64,000 bases of DNA from Rhizobium sp. Root1220. Its GTDB lineage: Bacteria > Pseudomonadota > Alphaproteobacteria > Rhizobiales > Rhizobiaceae. The translations under genes were made by a program, and so were the position numbers. Within the stretch, counting starts at the first letter, position 1. Each line of letters starts with the position of its first letter. This document shows positions 32,682 through 40,224 of the stretch, piece after piece. The stretch covers positions 62,001 to 126,000 of the forward strand of contig NZ_LMDG01000033.1 in the NCBI RefSeq assembly GCF_001426265.1, read 5' to 3'. The notes under the pieces are model-generated. The model saw only the letters and a program-made list of their open reading frames with translations. It was not told the origin of the DNA and made no database searches.

Positions 32682-33169
32682 GCAAGGAAACGACCAAGTT
32701 TGTTTACGTGACGTATATCGTCTCGACGCCCGAGAAAGTTTTCGAAGCAATCACAAAGCCCGAGATCGCAGAACGTTACTGGGCACACGAGAACGTCTCG
32801 GACTGGCAGCCCGGCTCCAAGTGGGAGCACGTCCGCAGCGATGCCGCGCGTGACGTCAAGGTCGTCGGCAAGGTCGTCGAGTGCTCGCCTCCCACGCGCC
32901 TTGTCATCACCTGGGCGAGCCCTTCCGACTACGCCGACCTTGGCAAGCACAGCCGGGTCACATTCGACCTGACGCCTTTTGACAACATGGTGCGTCTGTC
33001 GGTGACCCATGATGAACTCGAGGTGGGAAGTGCCATGGCCACCGGCATCAGCAACGGCTGGCCGCGCGTCCTGTCAAGCCTGAAGTCGTTCCTGGAAACA
33101 GGTCGACCGATCGACGTCTTCGGACAACCGACCGCACAGACGGTTACCGCCGCCCGATCCGCTTCATAG
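32678..33169 (+). CDS. SRPBCC/AHSA1-domain protein
   Basis: A 163-residue START-like lipid- or ligand-binding fold (TKFVYVTYIVSTPEKVFEAITKPEIAERYWAHENVSDWQPGSKWEHVRSD, LVITWASP, SRVTFDLTPFDNMVRLSVTHDEL). Proteins of this type are translationally coupled to ArsR-family regulators in many bacteria and may bind the inducing hydrophobic ligand. It overlaps the ArsR stop by 4 bp and is followed after 12 bp by a GFA protein. Confidence 0.88.
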   Translation: MSKETTKFVYVTYIVSTPEKVFEAITKPEIAERYWAHENVSDWQPGSKWEHVRSDAARDVKVVGKVVECSPPTRLVITWASPSDYADLGKHSRVTFDLTPFDNMVRLSVTHDELEVGSAMATGISNGWPRVLSSLKSFLETGRPIDVFGQPTAQTVTAARSAS

Positions 33170-33181
33170 GAGGAAATTGGA

Positions 33182-33601
33182 ATGAGCAAACTCTACAGCG
33201 GCGGATGTGCGTGCGGTCAGATCCGCTATGAAACTTCCGCGGACCCCATCGTCGAACTCCATTGCCAGTGCCGCGAATGCCAGCGCAGAAGCGGTACCGG
33301 TCACAGTTCCTACCTGACCTTCGGGGAACGCGCGGCGGCGGTTGATATCTCCGGCGATGCAACGCAATGGCGTGTCGCCGGCGATAGTGGAAACGACAAG
33401 ATCCATGCGTTTTGTCCGACCTGCGGATCGCCTGTCTACCTGACATTTGCCGCCATGCCGAATATCATTGCAATCCATGCCGCCAGCCTAGACGATCCCA
33501 GCCTCTTCAAGCCCCAGGCGGTCACCTACAACATTCGCGGCCATGCATGGGACACCATCGATCCGTCGCTGGCTATATTCGAGACGATGCCTCCGGCCTG
33601 A
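33182..33601 (+). CDS. GFA-family zinc protein
   Basis: A 139-residue member of the glutathione-dependent formaldehyde-activating (Gfa) family. Zinc-binding cysteines are visible in GGCACGQIRYE, HCQCRECQRRSG and FCPTCGSPVY. Most members have no proven activity; S-(hydroxymethyl)glutathione formation is known for Gfa itself. It ends the ArsR-SRPBCC-GFA operon and has a strong ribosome site AGGAGG. Confidence 0.88.
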   Translation: MSKLYSGGCACGQIRYETSADPIVELHCQCRECQRRSGTGHSSYLTFGERAAAVDISGDATQWRVAGDSGNDKIHAFCPTCGSPVYLTFAAMPNIIAIHAASLDDPSLFKPQAVTYNIRGHAWDTIDPSLAIFETMPPA

Positions 33602-33701
33602 GTTTCCGGGGCCGACCTCCGACCTGACCGGTTGCAATCAAAGCGCCAAATCCAGGCAATGCCGGCCCCGCATATCGTTTTGTACAAATCTCTCCCCCTT
33701 A

Positions 33702-33746
33702 CACACTCCGTTACATTTCCGGCGATCCGGGACACATCGCGGATAC
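33702..33746 (+). promoter_or_regulatory. 45-bp conserved element, copy 4 (epoxide hydrolase-like gene)
   Basis: On the plus strand: CACA at offset 1, TTACATTTC ending at offset 18, a 12-bp spacer, ACACAT at offset 31 and GATAC at offset 41, the same offsets as at 12966, 20473 and 23275. The proximal edge is 118 bp before the start of the gene at 33865. Confidence 0.75.
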
Positions 33747-33864
33747 TTGGCGACCTGCATATGCGGCCTGCGGCTGGTGGCCAGTCGTTGCGAACACACC
33801 CCACGGGGGGATCGCAGAGCAACGCGGTCTGCCCAGGGCGGCCGCGTGTACAAGGAGAGTGATC

Positions 33865-35169
33865 ATGCCATCGGACTTTCAAACGCCAACTCGACGTAAT
33901 TTCCTGACCTTGTCGGCCGCATCTGTGGCAACCGTTGCCGCCGTTAGCGGCGGCGTCAACCTGCTCGCCACGCCAGCACTCGCCGCAGCCAAGGCAGCCG
34001 CTGGCGATACGATCCGCCCCTTCAAAGTCAATGTTCCAGAGGCCGTTCTCGTCGACCTGCGCCAGCGGGTCCAGTCGACCCGATGGCCTGCCCGTGAAAC
34101 GGTGGCAGACCAGTCTCAGGGCGTGCAGCTGGCGAAGATCCGGGAACTCGTCGAATACTGGGGCACGGATTACGATTGGCGCAAGGTTGAGGCGAAGCTG
34201 AACAGCCTGCCGCAATTTATCACCGAGATCGATGGTCTCGACATTCATTTCATCCACGTTCGCTCCGGGCACAAGAACGCGTTGCCGCTGATCATCACGC
34301 ATGGCTGGCCGGGCTCCGTCCTCGAAATCGTCAAGGCCATCTGTCCTCTCACCGATCCGACCGCTCACGGCGGTCGCGCCGCGGATGCTTTCGACGTCAT
34401 TATCCCGTCAATGCCCGGCTACGGCTTCTCCGGGCAGCCGACGACCACGGGCTGGGGTCCGGACCATATCGCCCGCGCCTGGCATGTGCTGATGGGCCGC
34501 CTCGGATACAAGCGCTACGTCTCTCAAGGCGGAGACTGGGGCTCGGTGGTTGCCGACGTCATGGCCAAGCAGGCACCCGAAGGCTTGCTCGGCATTCACG
34601 TGAACATGCCCGCGACGGTTCCCCCGGACGTGGCGGCGGTCCTTCAGAACGGCGGCCCTGCCCCGGCGGGCCTGACGGACAAGGAACGGGCCGCGTTCAA
34701 CTCCCTGGATAATTTCTACAAGAAGAACACCGGCTACGCGGCGATGATGGTCACACGCCCGCAGACCGTCGGATACGCGCTGACGGATTCGCCTGTCGGA
34801 CTGGCCGCCTGGCACTACGACAAGTTCGCGCAATGGACCTATAGCGGCGGCGATCCTGAGCGATCGCTGACCAAGGATGAGATGCTGGACGACATCACGC
34901 TCTACTGGGTGACGAACAGCGCGATTTCCTCGGCGCAACTCTATTGGGAAAACAACGCCAACAACTTCAACGCGGTCGATATCTCGATCCCGGCCGCGGT
35001 CACGGTGTTTCCCGGCGAGATTTACCAAGCCCCGAAAAGCTGGGTCGAGAAGAGCTACCACAACCTGATCTACTTCAATGAAGTCGACAAGGGTGGGCAC
35101 TTCGCAGCCTGGGAAGAGCCCGCGCTTTTTGCCGCCGAACTGCGCGCAGCCTTCCGGACGTTGCGCTAG
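33865..35169 (+). CDS. Tat-exported epoxide hydrolase-like protein (EHN domain)
   Basis: A 434-residue periplasmic hydrolase. A twin-arginine signal (TRRNFLTLSAAS, residues 9-20, cleavage near ALA) is followed by the epoxide-hydrolase N-terminal domain (IRPFKVNVPEAVLVDLRQRVQSTRWP). The alpha/beta core has oxyanion motif THGWPGS, the nucleophile elbow QGGDWGS with Asp224, and a C-terminal His in KGGHFAAWEEP. Cytoplasmic relatives hydrolyse epoxides; export is unusual. ATG 33865 has AAGGAG upstream. It shares the 45-bp element with ohr, dipZ-msrA and the other exported hydrolase at 11865, suggesting a role in the same stress response. Confidence 0.88.
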   Translation: MPSDFQTPTRRNFLTLSAASVATVAAVSGGVNLLATPALAAAKAAAGDTIRPFKVNVPEAVLVDLRQRVQSTRWPARETVADQSQGVQLAKIRELVEYWGTDYDWRKVEAKLNSLPQFITEIDGLDIHFIHVRSGHKNALPLIITHGWPGSVLEIVKAICPLTDPTAHGGRAADAFDVIIPSMPGYGFSGQPTTTGWGPDHIARAWHVLMGRLGYKRYVSQGGDWGSVVADVMAKQAPEGLLGIHVNMPATVPPDVAAVLQNGGPAPAGLTDKERAAFNSLDNFYKKNTGYAAMMVTRPQTVGYALTDSPVGLAAWHYDKFAQWTYSGGDPERSLTKDEMLDDITLYWVTNSAISSAQLYWENNANNFNAVDISIPAAVTVFPGEIYQAPKSWVEKSYHNLIYFNEVDKGGHFAAWEEPALFAAELRAAFRTLR

Positions 35170-35179
35170 CCCAGGAATG

Positions 35180-35213
35180 CGGCCGCAGGGGCGCGTTCAG
35201 CTCCCTGCGGCCG
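35180..35213. terminator. Bidirectional hairpin between convergent genes
   Basis: Arms CGGCCGCAGGG (35180-35190) and CCCTGCGGCCG (35203-35213), 11 bp and perfect, with a 12-nt loop. It fills the 51-bp gap between the stops of the epoxide hydrolase-like and protease genes. Confidence 0.65.
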
Positions 35214-35220
35214 ATCGGCA

Positions 35221-36177
35221 CTACGCGGGTCGGGACATCGGCGTGACGTGCCTTGTCTCGATCTTGCCCTGCACGGAAAAGATCAGGAATGCCGTTTCCT
35301 TGGCGATCTTGTCACCATCCAGAAGGCGAATGAGATCATCTATTCCGGCAACGGGGCTACCGTCGACGGCCAGGATGACATCGCCCTCCTGCAAACCGCC
35401 CCGCTCCGCAGGGCTGTCCGGTTCGAGACGGCGCAACCGCACGGACGACGTCTGCGGCATACCAGCCTGCAGCGCGACGCGCCTGTTCAGGTCGATCGTG
35501 TCGGCGGAAATGCCGATGTAGGCATGCCGGACCTGACCGAAGCGCAGAAGTTCGGAGACGACATAGTTCGCCGTATTGGACGCGACCGCGAACGCGATGC
35601 TCTGTGCGCCCTGAATGACGGCGGTGTTGACGCCGATGACCTCGCCGGCGGACGACACGAGCGGGCCGCCGGAATTGCCGGGGTTCAGCGCCGCATCGGT
35701 CTGGATGACGTCGTCGATCAACCGGCCATTGGCGGCGCGCATCGAACGCCCGAGCGCCGAGACGATGCCCGCCGTGACCGTCCATTCGAACCCGAGCGGG
35801 TTGCCGATTGCAATCGCGATCTGTCCGCGCCTCAAGCGTTTCGAGTCGCCCAGACGCGCCCATGCACCTATGCTGGTATCCGCGCGTATCAAGGCGATGT
35901 CCGTGTCCGGATCTCGACCAAGAACACGCCCGTCCGTGACGAGCCCCTCGGGAGTGCTGATACGGACAGCCTTGGCGTCCTCAACCACGTGGTTGTTGGT
36001 TACGATGAGGCCGTCGGGCGAAATGGCAAATCCAGATCCGTGGCCACCACGACCTCCGATCCTTTCAATCCGGCTGACGGCGGGACCGACCAGATCAACA
36101 GCGCTCGACACGCTGCTGGAATATGCGTCGGTCAGATCCACGTCGGCGGAAACGATGTTCTTTTCGATCAATCCCAT
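35221..36177 (-). CDS. S1C-family (HtrA/DegP-like) serine protease with PDZ domain
   Basis: A 318-residue trypsin-fold protease. The catalytic triad is visible: His in IVTNNHVVED, Asp in DPDTDIALI, Ser in LNPGNSGGPLV, followed by a PDZ domain (RRLEPDSPAERGGLQEGDVILAVDGSPVAGIDDLIRLL). Unlike DegP or DegQ there is no signal peptide or membrane anchor (it begins MGLIEKNIVSADVDL), so it may act in the cytoplasm or be exported by another route. ATG 36177 is the only sensible start. It stands alone between convergent and same-strand genes; the target is unknown. Confidence 0.88.
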   Translation of the reverse strand: MGLIEKNIVSADVDLTDAYSSSVSSAVDLVGPAVSRIERIGGRGGHGSGFAISPDGLIVTNNHVVEDAKAVRISTPEGLVTDGRVLGRDPDTDIALIRADTSIGAWARLGDSKRLRRGQIAIAIGNPLGFEWTVTAGIVSALGRSMRAANGRLIDDVIQTDAALNPGNSGGPLVSSAGEVIGVNTAVIQGAQSIAFAVASNTANYVVSELLRFGQVRHAYIGISADTIDLNRRVALQAGMPQTSSVRLRRLEPDSPAERGGLQEGDVILAVDGSPVAGIDDLIRLLDGDKIAKETAFLIFSVQGKIETRHVTPMSRPA

Positions 36178-36332
36178 GTCAAATCACCTCGGCGTCCGAT
36201 CGGACACCACAGTTGGCGGACCGGCAGCGGGCCAAATTGCGGGAGGCTGTCAGTGCGACGCGTTGAACTTGAATATAAGATCGGTATTTGTCCGACCGCT
36301 TTCAAGCAACAGGCCCGAAGCCAGTGGGGCTG

Positions 36333-36710
36333 CTATTCCGGCCTCTTGAAATAGGCCTCAAGGCGATAACCATCGGGATCTATGAGGAAGGCCGCATAGT
36401 AGAATTCGCTGTAGTCGGGACGAACGCCGGGCGGCCCATTGTCCTCTCCACCATTTGCAACACCGGCGGCATGGAAGCTGTCGACCGAATCCCCGTTCGG
36501 CGCGACAAAGCAGAAGTGCAGTCCCGACTTCCGGTCAGCCGGCACGGGATGTTCCACCTCGGCCACCCAGAAGCGCACCCGATCGGAGCCATAACCAATC
36601 ATATTCTCGGCGTTTGCGAGCCTTTCATACCCCAGGGGGCCCAGAATTGCGTCATAGAAAACCCGTGAACGCTCCAGGCTGCTGACGCCAATCGATACGT
36701 GGTCAAACAT
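36333..36710 (-). CDS. VOC-family (glyoxalase/bleomycin-resistance-like) protein
   Basis: A 125-residue single vicinal-oxygen-chelate module (MFDHVSIGVSSLERSRVFYDAILGPLGY, then GLHFCFVAPNGDSVDSFHAAGVANGG and FYYAAFLIDPDGYRLEAYFKRPE). Metal ligands are likely His4, His in GLHF and the late Glu. Substrate unknown; the subgroup is often annotated as lactoylglutathione-lyase-like. ATG 36710 is preceded by AAGGAG. It stands alone. Confidence 0.88.
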   Translation of the reverse strand: MFDHVSIGVSSLERSRVFYDAILGPLGYERLANAENMIGYGSDRVRFWVAEVEHPVPADRKSGLHFCFVAPNGDSVDSFHAAGVANGGEDNGPPGVRPDYSEFYYAAFLIDPDGYRLEAYFKRPE

Positions 36711-37020
36711 TCGTAGAATCTCCTTGCACAGATATGAAACCGCAGCACGGCCGTGGGACCCAACAAGCACTTTCCCCATATGACTGGATGGGGAACATCT
36801 TTTGACAGGCGTATCACACCAGACAATCGGCGCAATGATTGTCGCCCGGCCGGTAGCGTAGCTCGAAACTCAGACATGAACCGGAGCCTCGATACCTGAT
36901 CGTAGCAACCAACACCCGGAACCGCACTCAACGGCACCCGTTTCGCCAGAACGCGCAGTTTTTGATTTCAAAAATCCTTGAGGCATGCTGAGTTGCTCCG
37001 CCGCCGACAAAGAGCTTCCG

Positions 37021-38526
37021 ATGATCGAACAGATTCTCAAAGACCCAATCGCGCAGTTCTGCCTCCTCGTGCTGGCGGGGCTGGTGCTCCGCCTCACCTT
37101 CGGAAAGAATCCGAGGTTCAGGCTGGCCGCCAATCTCATGTTCTTCGCCATCCTGACAATCTTGCTGCTCTCGCATCGGATCGAGCCTTATGCTTCGGAC
37201 ATGACGGTGGACGATACGTCGCGGCGCGTCTTCATCGGCATCGCGAAAACGGTATGGTGGATCGGCGGCGCAATGGTGCTGGTCAGTTGCGTGCGCCTCT
37301 TCCTGATCCTCGAGCGCAAACCGCGCGAGGGCCGCTTGTTGCAGGACCTCATTGTCGGCGTGATCTATCTGGGCGCCGGACTTTCGGTGATCGCATATGT
37401 CTTCAGCGTCCCGGTCGGCACGCTGATAGCGACATCCGGTGTTTTCGCCATCGTCCTCGGCCTGGCGCTCCAGAGCACGCTCAACGACGTCTTTTCCGGA
37501 ATCGCCCTCAATCTCGGCCGACCCTACACCGTCGGGGACTGGATCGTGCTCGATGACGGCGTCCAGGGGCGCGTGGTCGAAACGAACTGGAGATCGACGC
37601 ACCTCCTGAATGGAATGAACGACGTCGTCATCGTCCCGAACAGCAGTCTTGCAAAGGCGCGACTGATCAACCAGACCAGCCCGGATGAGGTGCATGGCGT
37701 CACACTGAGCATCCGGCTGCAGCCCACCAAGCCGCCTGCGGCAATAGAAGAGACAATGCGCACCGTGCTGTTAAGCAGCAACGCCATCATGAAGTCACCA
37801 CCGCCGTCGGTCACCATTATCGGTCTGAATAGCCAGGCAATCGAGATCGAGCTTTCGTTCCGCGTCAGCGGAATCGCCAAGGCCGCCACGGCAAAGAACG
37901 AGATCTACGATCTCATTTTCCGCCATGCCAGAGCGACGGGCCTCCAACTCGCCGACACTCCCGGAACGCCGAGGGCTGCCGATGGCGACGCAGCCCAGGA
38001 GCGCGCCTCCCCTCACCCCGGGACGCCTTGGCGGCTGTTGAACTCCATTCCACTGTTTTCGACACTGACGGAAGACGAAAAGGAGGCGCTAGCAACAAGC
38101 ATGACGCGCCTCACGTTCCGGAAAGACGCGATTATCGCCGCTCAGGACACCGCTCTCACCTCGCTGATGGTTGTGCGAAGCGGGGTGGTTATCATCGAGC
38201 GCGTCGAGCACGACCGCAAGATCGAACTCACTCGACTGGCTCCCGGCGATTGCTTCGGCGAACGTGGCGTCCTGATGGGAGCCGTGGAGCGAGGCACGAT
38301 CAGAGCGCTGACATTCGTCGTGGGATATGAAATCGCCAAGGAGCACCTGGCCGCGGTGATGCACGATAGACCCGCGCTCGCCGACGAACTGGGATTGCTG
38401 CTCTCACGAAGGATCGAGACAGAAAAGCATCTCTTCGAGGGCACAGCGGCAGACAACGGCCACCCCAACTCGCTGACGGCCAGAATCCGCCATCTCTTTC
38501 AGATCCAGCACGACCCGCGGCCCTGA
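37021..38526 (+). CDS. MscS-family channel with C-terminal cyclic-nucleotide-binding domain
   Basis: A 501-residue channel. Four membrane helices lead into the MscS core (GTLIATSGVFAIVLGLALQSTLNDVFSGIALNLGRPYTVGDWI, RVVETNWRSTHLLNGMNDVVIVPNSSLAKARLIN). After residue 340 there is a cNMP-binding domain (LLNSIPLFSTLTEDEKEALATSMTRLTFRKDAIIAAQDTALTSLMVVRSGVV, LAPGDCFGERGVLMGA) in which GERG stands for the phosphate-binding cassette FGExxL. It resembles bCNG-type channels, in which cAMP may gate or tune the channel. It is a paralogue of the channel at 28351. The start is uncertain: ATG 37021 or ATG 36985. Confidence 0.88.
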   Translation: MIEQILKDPIAQFCLLVLAGLVLRLTFGKNPRFRLAANLMFFAILTILLLSHRIEPYASDMTVDDTSRRVFIGIAKTVWWIGGAMVLVSCVRLFLILERKPREGRLLQDLIVGVIYLGAGLSVIAYVFSVPVGTLIATSGVFAIVLGLALQSTLNDVFSGIALNLGRPYTVGDWIVLDDGVQGRVVETNWRSTHLLNGMNDVVIVPNSSLAKARLINQTSPDEVHGVTLSIRLQPTKPPAAIEETMRTVLLSSNAIMKSPPPSVTIIGLNSQAIEIELSFRVSGIAKAATAKNEIYDLIFRHARATGLQLADTPGTPRAADGDAAQERASPHPGTPWRLLNSIPLFSTLTEDEKEALATSMTRLTFRKDAIIAAQDTALTSLMVVRSGVVIIERVEHDRKIELTRLAPGDCFGERGVLMGAVERGTIRALTFVVGYEIAKEHLAAVMHDRPALADELGLLLSRRIETEKHLFEGTAADNGHPNSLTARIRHLFQIQHDPRP

Positions 38527-38566
38527 CGGTTTCGGAATGCGATCGCGGAATTGCTCCCGGTCGCGG

Positions 38567-39349
38567 CTATTGCATGTACCAGCCGTGACTGACCACCAGT
38601 GACTGGCCTGTCAGCGCATTGGACCTGGCGGCTGCAAAATAAAGCACGGCGTCTGCGACGTCGTCGGTCGTCGTGAAGGTGCCATCGACGGTATCCTTCA
38701 GCATCACGGTCTTGATCACCTGATCCTCGGTGATGCCGAGCTCCTTGGCCTGCTCGGGAATCTGCTTGTCCACCAGCGGCGTGCGCACGAAACCCGGGCA
38801 GACAACGTTGGCGGTGACATTGTGCTCCGCGCCTTCCTTGGCGAGCACCTTGGCGAGCCCGATCAATCCGTGCTTGGCGGTGACATAGGGAGCTTTCAGC
38901 TTTGAAGCTTCCTTCGAATGCACCGAACCCATGTAGATGACCCGGCCATAGTTTGCGGCATACATGTGCCTGAGGCAGGCTCGCGTCGTCAGGAATGCGC
39001 CGTCGAGATGTATCGACATCAGTTTCTTCCAGTCGGCGAAAGGAAAATCCACGAGTGGCTTGACGATCTGGATGCCTGCGTTGCTGACCAGAATGTCGAT
39101 CTTGCCATACTTGGCGATGACGTCTGCGATGCCCTTTTCCACCGCGTCTTCGTCGGTGACGTTCATCGCTACCGCGAAGGAATCGCCGCCCTTCTGCTTG
39201 ATTTCAGCGGCGGTAGCGTTGGCCGCATCGAGGTTGAGATCGGCGATAATAGGTGTGCCGCCTTCGGCAGCGATACGAAAGGCGATCTCCTTGCCGATAC
39301 CGCTCGCAGCGCCGGTGACGATCGCAATTCTTCCATCAAAACGAGACAT
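38567..39349 (-). CDS. bdhA: 3-hydroxybutyrate dehydrogenase
   Basis: NAD-dependent interconversion of 3-hydroxybutyrate and acetoacetate in polyhydroxybutyrate and ketone-body metabolism. The 260-residue classical SDR has TGAASGIGKEIAFRIA (residues 12-27), NAGIQIVKPLVDFP, catalytic Ser and Tyr-Lys in MGSVHSKEASKLKAPYVTAKHGLIG, and the family tail SLVVSHGWYMQ. Conserved substrate residues of 3HB dehydrogenases (QIVKP, HSKEAS, CPGFVRTPLV) are present. It follows adc on the same strand after 31 bp, with the patatin gene further upstream. Confidence 0.92.
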   Translation of the reverse strand: MSRFDGRIAIVTGAASGIGKEIAFRIAAEGGTPIIADLNLDAANATAAEIKQKGGDSFAVAMNVTDEDAVEKGIADVIAKYGKIDILVSNAGIQIVKPLVDFPFADWKKLMSIHLDGAFLTTRACLRHMYAANYGRVIYMGSVHSKEASKLKAPYVTAKHGLIGLAKVLAKEGAEHNVTANVVCPGFVRTPLVDKQIPEQAKELGITEDQVIKTVMLKDTVDGTFTTTDDVADAVLYFAAARSNALTGQSLVVSHGWYMQ

Positions 39350-39380
39350 GGGACTATACCTCTTGGAGTTGTCGGACAGG

Positions 39381-40139
39381 TCAATCCTGCTTCAGGTAAT
39401 CGAACACCACTTCGCCGAGGCCAAGCGTCAGGTCGGCGACGTAGTGGCTTGCGGAGACGACCTCCCGCACGGGCAGCCGAGCCACGTCGCACATTGCATG
39501 CTCGAAGAGCTGCAACGCCGCCGGACCGGACCATGCACCCTTCAACGTCACGTCCTCCATGTAGTAGCGCACCAGTTCGCAGATGCGCGGCGAGCAGTCC
39601 ACATGCGGAATGATCTTGATCATGAAAGCCGGCTTGGCCATTGCCTTGGCCAACGGCGCGAGGTCGATTTCGCGGTGCTTGTAGCCCATCGTGGCGGTGA
39701 CGCATAGGACCGAGCCATAGTGCAGCGTGCCGACGATCGTCTCCTGCTCGTGCGAGAGCTTCGGCGTCGCGAGCTTCTTGGGAAAGCCCCAGATTTCTCG
39801 TCCGCCGGCGATCGGCGAATTGTCGTCGAGGTACATGGCGTGCACATAGCCGCCTTCCTGCACCTCCCCCGACGGCGTGGTGAAGCGGACCGGGATCACC
39901 TGCCCGGTCTCCGTATAGTCGCCGAAACCGGTGGAGTCGGGCATGCGGATGAACTCGTAGGCCACCGTGTCGCCGATAACCTCCAGCGGCTCGGGAACGA
40001 CGGCACGCAAGATATCGGGGTCGGTGCGGTAATTGATGACGACGAATTCGCGGTTGTAGAACTTGTACGGAGGCTTTGGATAGGCAGGGTCGTTCAATGG
40101 CATGGCGAAGGCCCTGGCACGCACATCGGCAATCTTCAT
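39381..40139 (-). CDS. adc: Acetoacetate decarboxylase
   Basis: Decarboxylates acetoacetate to acetone through a Lys Schiff base. The 252-residue protein matches the ADC family (MPLNDPAYPKPPYKFYNREFVVINYRTDPDILRAVVPEPLE, then AGGREIWGFPKKLATPKLSHEQETIVGTLHYG, with the active-site Lys in GFPKK). The Glu in FTTPSGEVQEGGY is also conserved. Between patatin (85 bp upstream) and bdhA (31 bp downstream), it forms an operon that handles acetoacetate and 3-hydroxybutyrate. Confidence 0.92.
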   Translation of the reverse strand: MKIADVRARAFAMPLNDPAYPKPPYKFYNREFVVINYRTDPDILRAVVPEPLEVIGDTVAYEFIRMPDSTGFGDYTETGQVIPVRFTTPSGEVQEGGYVHAMYLDDNSPIAGGREIWGFPKKLATPKLSHEQETIVGTLHYGSVLCVTATMGYKHREIDLAPLAKAMAKPAFMIKIIPHVDCSPRICELVRYYMEDVTLKGAWSGPAALQLFEHAMCDVARLPVREVVSASHYVADLTLGLGEVVFDYLKQD

Positions 40140-40224
40140 CGGGTGCTCTCCACTCAGTCGGGATCGGGGATCGGGCAGCTTATTGATTGTTCACGCTCCG
40201 GCGCACCTGGCCGAGGCCGGCACT

